In this document: positions 8,882 to 16,851 of the stretch, one piece after another
How the letters are laid out: each line of letters begins with the position of its first letter
Numbering within the stretch: position 1 is the stretch's first letter
From: an uncultured Mediterraneibacter sp.
GTDB lineage: Bacteria > Bacillota > Clostridia > Lachnospirales > Lachnospiraceae
Length of the DNA stretch: 64,000 bases
Direction: 5' to 3'
Assembly (NCBI GenBank): GCA_944381935.1
Contig: CALWMN010000004.1
Span: forward strand, 62,001-126,000
The notes under the pieces: generated by a model
The model's input: the letters and a program-made list of their open reading frames with translations, nothing else
The model's database searches: none
Told to the model about the DNA's origin: nothing
Translations under genes and position numbers: made by a program

Positions 8882-11278
8882 TTACTGTCTTCTTTTTTTC
8901 TTCTTTTTCTTCGTCCTGGAAGCTTTCTGGCTGTTATTCCGGCCAGGAACCTCATGCTCCTGTTTTTCTTCTGCCGTTTCCTCTGTATGGCCTGACGCAG
9001 CTTTTTGCTCCAGTGCAGCCTCTGACGCTGCGATTTCTTTTGCCTGTCTTCCGATTCTCGTCTTCATCACATACCAGAGCGGACCGGTGACGCAGATGGA
9101 CGTATACGTACCGCAGGCAATTCCCACCATAAGGGGTGCTGCGAACTCCCGGATCGAGCTTACCCCTAGCACATACAGTACGACTACCATAATGAATGTC
9201 GTCAGATTGGTGTAGATGCTTCTCGTAAGCGTCTGCATGATACAGTGGTTCACAAGATCCCTCAGGTTCTGGTTCCGCCTCTGGATCTTAAGTTCCTCCC
9301 GGATACGGTCAAAAATTACGATCGTGGCATTGATCGAATATCCGACAATGGTAAGCATACATGCAATAAACGTATTTCCCACCGATACTCTCGCGATGAC
9401 ATAGAATGCAAGCACGACAAGGACGTCGTGTATGAGAGCCAGGACAGCGCTGGTGGCAAATCGGATATCTTTGAACCTGAACCAGATGTAAAGCAGCATG
9501 CAGATGGTGGCAATGATAACCGCAACAACTGCATCCATGCGCATCTCTGAACTCACGGTCGAGCTGATATTTTCCGTCGTGATGTCCTCTGCCGCCACAT
9601 TATAATTTTCTTCCATGTACCGGGCAAACGCCTCGCGCTCTGAAAGGTCCAGCGTCTGGGTCTTGAAGATAATCTGGGTAGAACCTTCCACCGTCTGTAC
9701 CTGGATATTCGGATCCCCTGTTATATCCTCCAGATCCGGCACCATTTCGCGGTCCACCTCGTCAAGTGTATATGCCTGGCCAAAGGTTACATTTGTAGAA
9801 GTTCCTCCGACAAAATCAAGACCGTAATTCATAATGCCTATGCCTCGGGCATGGTTGACTCCCATAAACACAAAGCCGCTCAGGCACATCACGATTGAAA
9901 TTGCAAAGAAGGCTTTTCTCTTTCCGACAAAATCGATAGTCCTGCGCTTTTTCAGCAGCTTCCCATATGCCTTCCGGTTCCTGATTCCAATCGCGTAGAA
10001 GGAATACACAATCAGCCTGGTTATTACAAGGGCAGTAAACATCGAGACGACAATGCCAAGAGCCAGTGTCTGCGCAAAGCCTCTGACCGTTCCGCTTCCC
10101 CGCAGCCAGAGCACGCCCGCTGCGATCAGGGTCGTCACATTGCCGTCTATGATGGCTGACATCGCTTTATGGAATCCGGCGCCCAGCGCAGCATGGACAG
10201 ATTTCCCATCTGAGAGTTCCTCCTTCACACGGGCAAAGATAATGACATTTGCATCCACAGCCATTCCGATGCCCAGAATGATACCTGCTATACCCGGCAG
10301 CGTTAAAGTAATGTCAAATGCATTCAGCAGAACAAGGACCAGCTCCGTATAGATAACCAGTGCGATACTGGCGGCAAATCCCGGAAGAAGATAGACAAAG
10401 CACATGAAGACGCATACGATTGCCAGTCCGATCGCCCCTGCAAGCAGGCTGGTGCTGACCGCCTCCTCTCCGAGCTGGGCACCGACCACTCTCGAGCTGA
10501 TCTCCTCCAGCTCCACATTCAGTCCGCCGATGCGGATCGTAGAGGCAAGGTTTTCCGCCTCCTCATAGGATCCCATTCCTGTGATCTGTGCCTGCCCGTT
10601 TTCAATCACACTGTTTACCATCGGCACACTGATCAGGTCTCCGTCATAGTAAATTGCGATCGATTCACCTTTGTCATGGGCTTCCTGTGTCGCCTCTGCA
10701 AAGGCTGTCGTCCCCTCGTCATTCAGGTTCAGCTCTACTGCGTATTCCGCCGCCCCAGTAGTACTGTTGGAATAAGTTCCTGCGGATGCGCTCTCCACCT
10801 CAGTCCCTGTCAACACGATAGAGCCATCCTCCTGAAGCTCCTCTATTGTTTTGGACAGTTCATATCCAGTCCCTTCTGCATTGACCGTATAGTTCGCATT
10901 TCCCTCGCTGTCCGTCTGCCTGATAAAATAAAGCGATCCTGGCTGGCCCAGTTCCTCAAGTATCTCATTGGCATCCTGAACACCGGGAATCTCAATGCTG
11001 ATACGGTCATCCCCTTCCTGGTAAGCCTGTGCCTCAGTGCTGTACTGCTCCACACGCCGCTGCAGCTTGTACACAGTGTCGTCCATATCCTCCTGGGAAG
11101 GCGTCTCGCCCTTCGCCCTGTAGGTGATACTGACGCCGCCTTCCAGATCCAGTCCAAGATTAATATTCCTCGCTGATCCCATACCCTTTGAGTTCAGTCC
11201 GAACATACTTGTGATGCCCAAAAGCGCCATCACAGCCACGACAAGGATCAGGCTGAGGATTCCCTTGCTCTTTCTCAT
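8882..11278 (-). CDS. secDF: SecD-SecF fusion, protein export membrane subunit
   Basis: RND-type accessory of the Sec translocon that uses the proton gradient to help export. The 798-residue chain fuses SecD and SecF. The SecD half has one N-terminal helix, LGLDLEGGVSITY, a large extracytoplasmic domain with VQDANEILEELG, and five helices including AVDANVIIFARVKEEL. The SecF half begins near residue 450 with GLDFVGGT and repeats the pattern with SINATIVIFDRIREEL. The last 50 residues are charged, ending in a lysine/arginine-rich tail. AAAGGGA precedes the ATG. It follows the SCIFF maturase by 15 bases, a conserved clostridial arrangement. Separate secD and secF genes are also common in the order, so the fusion is a lineage trait. 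Confidence 0.95.
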   Translation of the reverse strand: MRKSKGILSLILVVAVMALLGITSMFGLNSKGMGSARNINLGLDLEGGVSITYRAKGETPSQEDMDDTVYKLQRRVEQYSTEAQAYQEGDDRISIEIPGVQDANEILEELGQPGSLYFIRQTDSEGNANYTVNAEGTGYELSKTIEELQEDGSIVLTGTEVESASAGTYSNSTTGAAEYAVELNLNDEGTTAFAEATQEAHDKGESIAIYYDGDLISVPMVNSVIENGQAQITGMGSYEEAENLASTIRIGGLNVELEEISSRVVGAQLGEEAVSTSLLAGAIGLAIVCVFMCFVYLLPGFAASIALVIYTELVLVLLNAFDITLTLPGIAGIILGIGMAVDANVIIFARVKEELSDGKSVHAALGAGFHKAMSAIIDGNVTTLIAAGVLWLRGSGTVRGFAQTLALGIVVSMFTALVITRLIVYSFYAIGIRNRKAYGKLLKKRRTIDFVGKRKAFFAISIVMCLSGFVFMGVNHARGIGIMNYGLDFVGGTSTNVTFGQAYTLDEVDREMVPDLEDITGDPNIQVQTVEGSTQIIFKTQTLDLSEREAFARYMEENYNVAAEDITTENISSTVSSEMRMDAVVAVIIATICMLLYIWFRFKDIRFATSAVLALIHDVLVVLAFYVIARVSVGNTFIACMLTIVGYSINATIVIFDRIREELKIQRRNQNLRDLVNHCIMQTLTRSIYTNLTTFIMVVVLYVLGVSSIREFAAPLMVGIACGTYTSICVTGPLWYVMKTRIGRQAKEIAASEAALEQKAASGHTEETAEEKQEHEVPGRNNSQKASRTKKKKKKRRQ

Positions 11279-11293
11279 GTTAACATCCCTTTC

Positions 11294-12688
11294 TTACTCG
11301 TCTGCCAAAGCAGCTTTTATCATGATTGCACATTCCACTCGTTTTCTCTCCATCTCACAGCTCACTTCATAAGTGTCATGGATCGTGTGGTGGAACTTAT
11401 ATGAATTTGCCATACAGCCTCCGCTGCAGTAAAACCTGGCAAAGCACTCCCTGCAGCTCTCCTTTGAATAAACGCTGCATCCCCGAAATTCTTCCGCAAT
11501 CTCAGGTCTTTTGATCCCCTCGTCTACATTTCCCATGAGGAACTCTTCCTGGCCGACAAACTGGTGGCACGGATAGAGGTCTCCCCAGGGAGTGACGGCA
11601 AGGTACTCTGTGCCCGAGCCGCAGCCTGAAAGCCGCTTCGACACGCAGGGTCCCCCCTCCAGGTCAATCATAAAATGGAAGAAATTAAATCCCCTTCCGC
11701 TCTTTTCCCTCTCCACCATGATCTTTGCAAGGCGGTCGTACTCATCAAAGATCTGAGGAAGGTCTTCCATACGGATCGCATATGGATCTGTGTCATCCCC
11801 CACTACGGGTTCTATGGATATCTGCCGGAACCCAAGCTCGGCAAAATGAAGAACGTCCTCCGAAAAATCAAGGTTCTCCCGTGTAAAGGTTCCCCTTATG
11901 TAATACTTCTGCTGTCCCCTGCTCTGTGCCAGTTTCTGGAACTTCGGCACGATCAGGTCATAGCTCCCTCTCCCGTTCCGGAAAGGGCGCATCCTGTCAT
12001 TGACTTCCTTCCTTCCATCCAGGCTTAATACTACATTGTCCATCTCCCGGTTGACAAACTCCTGGACCTCGTCGTTTAACAGCACTCCGTTCGTCGTAAT
12101 TGTAAAGCGGAAACGCTTGTCATGAAGTTTTTCCTGCTCCCTGCCATATGCCACAAGATCCTTGACGACCTGCCAGTTCATCAGAGGTTCTCCCCCGAAG
12201 AAATCCACCTCCAGGTTCCTTCTGTTCCCTGAATTGGCAATCAGGAAATCCAGCGCCTTCCGTCCTACTTCGTATGGCATGAGCGCCCTTCTGCCGTGGT
12301 ATTCTCCTTCCTCGGCAAAGCAATACCGGCAGGCCAGGTTACAGTCATGGGCAATGTGGAGACAGAGTGCTTTTACAACCGTCTTTCTTTTTTTGACCTC
12401 TCCAATATAATCCTCATATATATCTCTCGTAAACAGCCTCCCCTGTTCCGTCAGTTCCCGGACGGCTCCAAGGATATCCATCAGGTCTTCTTCCGCATAA
12501 AGATCCCCCAGCCTCTCTTTCAGGTATAAGGCTGTCCGGGGATCCTCCAGCGTCTCCTTTGTATGCCCGCTGTTAAGCTCATTTAACACACGGATTACAT
12601 CGTATGCCTCTTGATCCACGACATGGACGGCTCCGCTGTTCACATCGAGAACGATATTATATCCATTATTCTGATACTGGTGAATCAC
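11294..12688 (-). CDS. scfB: SCIFF peptide radical SAM maturase
   Basis: Radical SAM SPASM-type enzyme of 464 residues that installs thioether cross-links in the six-cysteine SCIFF peptide (ranthipeptide class). It has an N-terminal peptide-recognition region, the SAM cluster motif CNLACRYCFAEEG near residue 105, FFGGEPLMNW, and a C-terminal SPASM region with many cysteines (GPCVSKRLSGCGSGTE, CRECFARFYCSGGC). The preferred start is GTG at 12688 (reading IHQYQNNGYN), because GAGAGG lies six bases upstream; a GTG eight codons earlier lacks a site. The precursor scfA lies 93 bases upstream and secDF follows. Function follows from characterised homologues; the product's role is unknown. Confidence 0.93.
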   Translation of the reverse strand: MIHQYQNNGYNIVLDVNSGAVHVVDQEAYDVIRVLNELNSGHTKETLEDPRTALYLKERLGDLYAEEDLMDILGAVRELTEQGRLFTRDIYEDYIGEVKKRKTVVKALCLHIAHDCNLACRYCFAEEGEYHGRRALMPYEVGRKALDFLIANSGNRRNLEVDFFGGEPLMNWQVVKDLVAYGREQEKLHDKRFRFTITTNGVLLNDEVQEFVNREMDNVVLSLDGRKEVNDRMRPFRNGRGSYDLIVPKFQKLAQSRGQQKYYIRGTFTRENLDFSEDVLHFAELGFRQISIEPVVGDDTDPYAIRMEDLPQIFDEYDRLAKIMVEREKSGRGFNFFHFMIDLEGGPCVSKRLSGCGSGTEYLAVTPWGDLYPCHQFVGQEEFLMGNVDEGIKRPEIAEEFRGCSVYSKESCRECFARFYCSGGCMANSYKFHHTIHDTYEVSCEMERKRVECAIMIKAALADE

Positions 12689-12781
12689 ACCGTTACCTCT
12701 CTTTCCAGACACCGTTGCGAAACAAGCATAAGGCAGCGGCTTTGACCGCTGCCCTCACAGTGTTCCCTTTGATCATCATTC

Positions 12782-12925
12782 CTATTTCTTCTGCTCGCAT
12801 GTCTGATTTCCCACAGTGCAGGATGTCTTGCATGCTGACTGACATGATGTCTGGCACTCACCACATCCGCCTTTTTTCACCGTGTGGTTTAATGTCTGTG
12901 TATTCAATGTCTTAATGTGTTTCAT
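12782..12925 (-). CDS. scfA: SCIFF six-cysteine ranthipeptide precursor
   Basis: A 47-residue peptide. Its conserved core runs GGCGECQTSCQSACKTSC and then a sixth cysteine in TVGNQTCE, giving the six Cys in forty-five of the family name. The N-terminal leader starts MKHIKTLNTQTLN. AGGAGG lies eight bases before the ATG. The adjacent maturase scfB would link cysteines to alpha carbons of downstream residues. It is near-universal in Clostridia and sits beside the Sec genes. Proposed roles such as quorum-type signalling are not settled. The gene is too short for many gene callers but the match is essentially complete. Confidence 0.96.
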   Translation of the reverse strand: MKHIKTLNTQTLNHTVKKGGCGECQTSCQSACKTSCTVGNQTCEQKK

Positions 12926-12972
12926 GTCTTATCCTCCTACTTTTATACGCCCTTGCGTATTCTGCTCGTAAC

Positions 12973-13001
12973 ATTATAGCACATAGCCGCACGTTTTGAA
13001 A
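12973..13001 (-). promoter_or_regulatory. Extended -10 promoter of scfA
   Basis: Minus strand TTTCAA (13001-12996), 17 bases, TATAAT (12978-12973) with TGC directly before the -10 box. The start would lie about 40 bases before scfA. The poor -35 and perfect extended -10 suggest constitutive sigma-A use. It sits directly after the TIGR04086 gene stop. Confidence 0.6.
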
Positions 13002-13008
13002 GACTTTT

Positions 13009-13395
13009 TTATGCGACCATTCCGCCCAGCATACCGCCGCCGGCGCAGAGAAGGAATGTCGTTGCAAGAGCAGCCAGCTCCGAATCCAGGGAATGGTATA
13101 TTCCCATAGAAATCAGGATCAGAAGCACGAAGTAGAGCACTCCGGCTGCGAGTCCCCACAGAAATTTTTTCGAGCCGGCAAGCTTACCGATTACAAACCC
13201 TCCCGAAAATGTGGAAATGACATAAATCAGGATAATGCCCGCATTCACATTCTCTTCGCTCAAATCCATCTTGTAGAGCAAAAGCGTGAGGACCAGAAGA
13301 AGAATCCCCGTCACAATATATGCGCATAATAGCGCTTTGATCACCCACAGTGCTTTTCCCTGCAGCCCCTGTTTCCCAATTACCTTCTTTTCCAT
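13009..13395 (-). CDS. TIGR04086-type small membrane protein
   Basis: A 128-residue protein with four predicted hydrophobic segments (about residues 18-40, 52-70, 78-98 and 106-126) and glycine-rich turns such as TFSGGFVIGKLAGSKK and a glycine-rich C-terminus. It matches my memory of the TIGR04086 family, usually found beside yajC, scfA/scfB and secDF in clostridia; here no yajC lies between it and spoVT. GGGAGGG precedes the ATG. No function is known. The context suggests a link to the SCIFF/Sec neighbourhood, which is inference. Confidence 0.75.
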   Translation of the reverse strand: MEKKVIGKQGLQGKALWVIKALLCAYIVTGILLLVLTLLLYKMDLSEENVNAGIILIYVISTFSGGFVIGKLAGSKKFLWGLAAGVLYFVLLILISMGIYHSLDSELAALATTFLLCAGGGMLGGMVA

Positions 13396-13526
13396 TTACT
13401 GTCCCTCCCCGGATCAAGGCTCTCTCACGGAGCAATATCAGATGAACCATTTTCCCATCTGATAAATCATATGCCTGTCCCCCGCATTTTATGACAGTAA
13501 TTTGGACATCCTCTTTCACTTTTTCC

Positions 13527-14069
13527 TTATCCCATCTGCCTTCCCAGAAAATCAGCCGCACTCTGCGCCACCTTCTGCTCCAGTTCGCCAAATTCTTTCT
13601 TTTCCTCTTTGTTCAGAAGGATGACGGATCCTATCACATCTCCTTCGCAGATGATGGAGCAGATTGCTTCATCCCTGTATTCCCCTGCTTCTGATGTGAT
13701 CCTGATAAATCCGCCTTCCCCTTCCTTTGCAAGTATCTGCCCCCGGTCTTTGAGCAGCTTTTCCAGCTCCTTGCTGATAAACTGGTCCTGCAGCTCTTTC
13801 CTGCCGCTTCCTGACACTGCCACAACCTGGTCCGTATCCGTAATGCACGCCGTGCACCCCAGTGTCTGGGAAAGGCTCTCCGCATACAGCTTCGCCAGAG
13901 TCCCCAGCTCACCGATAGGGGAATATTTCTTAAGGATGATCTCGCCTTCCCGGTCTGTGAAAATTTCCAGAGGGTCGCTCTCTCTGATCCTGAGCGTCCT
14001 CCTGATCTCCTTTGGGATGACAACGCGCCCCAGGTCGTCGATTCTCCGTACTATCCCTGTAGCTTTCAT
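13527..14069 (-). CDS. spoVT: Stage V sporulation regulator SpoVT
   Basis: Forespore transcription factor of 180 residues that tunes sigma-G genes. The N-terminal AbrB-type swapped-hairpin domain begins MKATGIVRRIDDLGRVVIPK and includes EIRRTLRI. The C-terminal GAF-like domain (about 55-178) holds a regulatory pocket. The GAF domain separates SpoVT from AbrB and Abh. GGAGGA precedes the ATG. A good sigma-G-like promoter lies 59 bases upstream, in keeping with forespore expression of the Bacillus gene. Confidence 0.93.
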   Translation of the reverse strand: MKATGIVRRIDDLGRVVIPKEIRRTLRIRESDPLEIFTDREGEIILKKYSPIGELGTLAKLYAESLSQTLGCTACITDTDQVVAVSGSGRKELQDQFISKELEKLLKDRGQILAKEGEGGFIRITSEAGEYRDEAICSIICEGDVIGSVILLNKEEKKEFGELEQKVAQSAADFLGRQMG

Positions 14070-14127
14070 ATAAAAATTCCTCCGTCTTACAAAATTCTAC
14101 ATTTTTACTTCTTTCTGTCATGAAATG

Positions 14128-14156
14128 TAGTATCTGTAAAACAGAGGAAAATATTC
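14128..14156 (-). promoter_or_regulatory. Candidate sigma-G promoter of spoVT
   Basis: Minus strand GAATA (14156-14152), 17 bases, GATACTA (14134-14128). Against the Bacillus sigma-G consensus (GHATR, 17-18, CATNNTA) only the first -10 base differs. The same GATACTA box recurs upstream of spoVAA. Confidence 0.5.
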
Positions 14157-14186
14157 GTCAATTATATTCAGCTTACTCTAGGTCTT

Positions 14187-14236
14187 GAAGAGCAGCCAAT
14201 TCCTTCCTTTTCATATTCCATAAACCGCTGCTCTTC
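14187..14236. repeat. Imperfectly understood inverted repeat between spoVT and a Na/Pi symporter gene
   Basis: GAAGAGCAGC (14187-14196) and GCTGCTCTTC (14227-14236) are perfect ten-base arms around a 30-base spacer. Neither side is followed by a T-run, so it is not a standard terminator. It could be an RNA processing or protein-binding element. Confidence 0.35.
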
Positions 14237-14251
14237 TGCAATATAACCCGG

Positions 14252-15880
14252 CTACTCCATTACCTTATATTCCTGCGCAATGTTTAACACATGGTCTCCC
14301 ATTCTCTCAAAATCTGTCAGGATCTCAGAGAACACAATGCCGCTCTGCGGTTTGCATTTCCCTTTTTTCAGGCGCTGCATCTGCTTCTTGAAATATTTAT
14401 CCCGCATATTGTCCGTCTTCTGCTCCATAACAACAGCCTGATTAAGCACTGCATCGGCATTGTCGGCGTCCACATCCCTTACATTGTCAAGGGATGCGAT
14501 ACACTGCTTTTTCATCTCCGCAAGTTCTTCCAGCACATTGTCGGAAAATTCCAGATCCCACTTCTTCATATCATCTGCGTACTCTGCGATATTCACTGCA
14601 TGGTCGCCGATCCTCTCCAGATCGCTGATGATTGCATAATATCCGTTGATCTTTCTGGAATCGTCCATCGACATCTCACTTGCCATAAGAGATACAATAT
14701 ACTCCGAGATCCCTTTATTCAGATAATCGATATACTCTTCCCTCTCTTCAACCTTTTTCCGCGATTTCTCATCGTATTTGATCAGCGTATCAAAAGCATC
14801 TGCAATATTCTTTGAGACCATTCCCTGCATCCTTCCCACCTCGTCACGGACCTGGGAAACTGCAACCGCGCTGTTTCCGATGGCGTAGGACGATTCAAAC
14901 GGACGGATATATTTCAGGCGGAGGTCTTCATCATCCGCCTTCTTGCTGTCAGGCAGGATCTTCACCGCGATATCCGCCATCTGTGTCCCGAACGGAAGAA
15001 GGATCAGCGTCGTGACGATATTAAATATCGTATGGGCATTTGCGATCTGCGCCACCGGATCTCCCGGAGTGAGAGACTCAATGAGATGCACATACGGCGT
15101 CGTCATACAGACAATGGTAAAGATGACCGTTCCGATGATGTTGAACATCAGGTGGATGATCGTTGTTCTCTTTGCATTGACCTTCATGCCGATTGAGGCA
15201 AGGACCGCTGTGATACAGGTTCCGATATTCTGCCCGAACAGCACATACACCGCACTGGACAACGGCACAAGTCCTGTGGCGGCAAGAGCCTGGAGAATAC
15301 CGACCGACGCCGAAGAGGACTGGATGATCGCAGTAAATACAGCTCCTACCAGAATCCCGATCAGCGGATTGCTAAACTGTGTCATCAGGTTGATAAACGA
15401 CTCGGAATCCTGGAGAGGTTCCATCGCCGCCCCCATCATATCCATCCCCATGAAGAGAATACCAAGTCCTGCAAAGATACTGCTGATGTGATGAACCTTT
15501 TCATTCTTCACAAACATCATCACAGCCACGCCGATGATTGCGAAAAGCGGGGCGATAGCGCCGATATCAAGTGCGATCAGCTGGCCCGTGATGGTTGTAC
15601 CGATATTGGCTCCCATGATGATCCAGACCGCCTGCTTAAGCGTCATGAGACCGGAATTGACAAATCCCACGACCATAACCGTCGTTGCGGAGGAAGACTG
15701 AATGACCGCTGTAATCGCTGCCCCGACCAGGACCCCCTTGACGCGGTTCGACGTCAGTTTCTCAAGGATCGATTTCATCTTGTTACCAGCGGCAGCCTCC
15801 AGGCCTGTGCTCATCATCTGCATGCCGTAGAGGAATAATGCAAGACCGCCGAGCAAAGAGAGAACATCTGTTATACCCAT
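14252..15880 (-). CDS. Na+/phosphate symporter (NptA/PhoU fusion type)
   Basis: A 542-residue membrane protein. The first 310 residues hold the duplicated Na/Pi cotransporter repeat with glutamine-serine signatures (TAVIQSSSATTVMVVGF and TAIIQSSSASVGILQ) and GANIGTT/GQNIGTC, predicted to form 8-9 helices. The rest is a PhoU-like helical bundle (about 330-540) in the cytoplasm. It is probably an inorganic phosphate importer; some members are low-affinity or regulatory. ATG 15880 follows AAAGGAG; an upstream in-frame start has no such site. A second copy lies at 22.6-24.2 kb. Upstream are a TTGACA/TATAAT pair at odd spacing, a palindrome and possible Pho boxes. Confidence 0.9.
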   Translation of the reverse strand: MGITDVLSLLGGLALFLYGMQMMSTGLEAAAGNKMKSILEKLTSNRVKGVLVGAAITAVIQSSSATTVMVVGFVNSGLMTLKQAVWIIMGANIGTTITGQLIALDIGAIAPLFAIIGVAVMMFVKNEKVHHISSIFAGLGILFMGMDMMGAAMEPLQDSESFINLMTQFSNPLIGILVGAVFTAIIQSSSASVGILQALAATGLVPLSSAVYVLFGQNIGTCITAVLASIGMKVNAKRTTIIHLMFNIIGTVIFTIVCMTTPYVHLIESLTPGDPVAQIANAHTIFNIVTTLILLPFGTQMADIAVKILPDSKKADDEDLRLKYIRPFESSYAIGNSAVAVSQVRDEVGRMQGMVSKNIADAFDTLIKYDEKSRKKVEEREEYIDYLNKGISEYIVSLMASEMSMDDSRKINGYYAIISDLERIGDHAVNIAEYADDMKKWDLEFSDNVLEELAEMKKQCIASLDNVRDVDADNADAVLNQAVVMEQKTDNMRDKYFKKQMQRLKKGKCKPQSGIVFSEILTDFERMGDHVLNIAQEYKVME

Positions 15881-15943
15881 TTTCCCTTTCTCCTTTGTGT
15901 AAACAATCTTAATTATCAGACTCACAGCGCATATTTACGCGCT

Positions 15944-15979
15944 ATTATAAAGCTAACATGCCTGTATCAGGCATGTCAA
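15944..15979 (-). promoter_or_regulatory. Promoter region with embedded palindromic operator, Na/Pi gene
   Basis: TATAAT (15949-15944) lies 24 bases from TTGACA (15979-15974) on the minus strand. The space is filled by the perfect palindrome CATGCCTG-TAT-CAGGCATG (15957-15975). The long spacing suggests a regulated promoter or a different -35; the palindrome could bind a dimeric regulator. Confidence 0.45.
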
Positions 15980-15985
15980 TCAAAT

Positions 15986-16012
15986 TTTACTTTTCTTTCA
16001 CGTTTTCTTAAC
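15986..16012 (+). promoter_or_regulatory. Possible Pho box, three 11-bp periodic repeats
   Basis: TTTAC (15986), TTCAC (15997) and TTAAC (16008) are spaced exactly 11 bases, resembling the TTHACA direct repeats bound by PhoP-type regulators. They lie upstream of a phosphate symporter gene. Similar repeats precede the second symporter gene. Confidence 0.35.
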
Positions 16013-16109
16013 AGATTCTTCATCTGCATTTCGCCTGGTTCGGATATATTCCTCCTCCCCGGTCCCCATAATGGCCAAGAGGTATTTTCCCGCATGTATA
16101 TTATGTATA

Positions 16110-16138
16110 TTGAAAACGCCGCTTTATTCTGCTAAAAT
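16110..16138 (+). promoter_or_regulatory. Sigma-A promoter of the pduL-like gene
   Basis: TTGAAA (16110-16115), 17 bases, TAAAAT (16133-16138) on the plus strand, 28 bases before the chosen ATG. It argues against longer upstream starts. Confidence 0.6.
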
Positions 16139-16166
16139 CGAAGGAGTGAAGGAGTGGATCAGCCAT

Positions 16167-16808
16167 ATGAGTTTAACGATACCAATTGAGACTTCCGCCC
16201 GCCATATCCATATTTCTGCGGAGGATTTTGAAACATTGTTCGGCGCCGGAACCAAACCCGCCTTTGCCAAAGAATTAAGCCAGCCGGGACAGTATGCCTG
16301 CCGGGAGCGCCTGACTGTGGCAGGTCCGAAGGGGCGGTTTGACAAAGTTGTCATCCTGGGGCCCTGCCGGAAGGAAACCCAAGTCGAAATTTCCGTCACT
16401 GATGCCAGGCGCCTTGGAATCAAAAGTGTGATCCGTCAATCCGGTGACCTGGAGGGAACTCCCGGCTGCACCCTGATCGGCCCAAAGGGAAAAATCGAAC
16501 TGAAAAGAGGCGTGATCGTGGCAAAACGCCATATCCATATGACACCGGTGGATGCTGTGCGGGCACATGTAAAGGACAATGACATCGTCTTTGTCATCAC
16601 CACCAGCTATGAGCGTTCCCTTATCTTTTCCGATGTAGTCGTGCGTGTGAGCCCTTCTTTTTCTCTGGCAATGCACGTGGACACGGATGAAGCGAACGCC
16701 TTTGCAAATGAAGACAATCCGACAGGTGTCATCCTGAAGCTGTTCAACGGGCACACTTACAGCCTCCAGACATGGGCGGAAGAGCTCCAGGCAGGGATAA
16801 ACCGATAA
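16167..16808 (+). CDS. PduL-type phosphate acyltransferase
   Basis: A 213-residue enzyme that moves an acyl group between coenzyme A and phosphate, feeding acyl-phosphate to a kinase. The two-fold PduL repeat is clear: SARHIHIS near residue 12 and AKRHIHMT near residue 123 supply the zinc-binding histidines, and VILGPCRKETQVEIS is the conserved core. No shell-targeting N-terminal peptide and no microcompartment genes are nearby, so it probably serves as a general phosphotransacetylase or propanoyltransferase. The ATG is chosen because the promoter at 16110-16138 lies just before it and GGAG precedes it. The next gene, 43 bases on, encodes an AEC-type carrier. Confidence 0.85.
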   Translation: MSLTIPIETSARHIHISAEDFETLFGAGTKPAFAKELSQPGQYACRERLTVAGPKGRFDKVVILGPCRKETQVEISVTDARRLGIKSVIRQSGDLEGTPGCTLIGPKGKIELKRGVIVAKRHIHMTPVDAVRAHVKDNDIVFVITTSYERSLIFSDVVVRVSPSFSLAMHVDTDEANAFANEDNPTGVILKLFNGHTYSLQTWAEELQAGINR

Positions 16809-16851
16809 AGGACGGCACAAACTATAAGATAATACAAGGAGTTCTCGACAC

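Noticed and set aside
16071-16166. Longer N-terminus for the PduL-like protein
   Set aside because: It would start upstream of the -35/-10 pair at 16110-16138, and the extra residues do not resemble PduL or a shell-targeting peptide.
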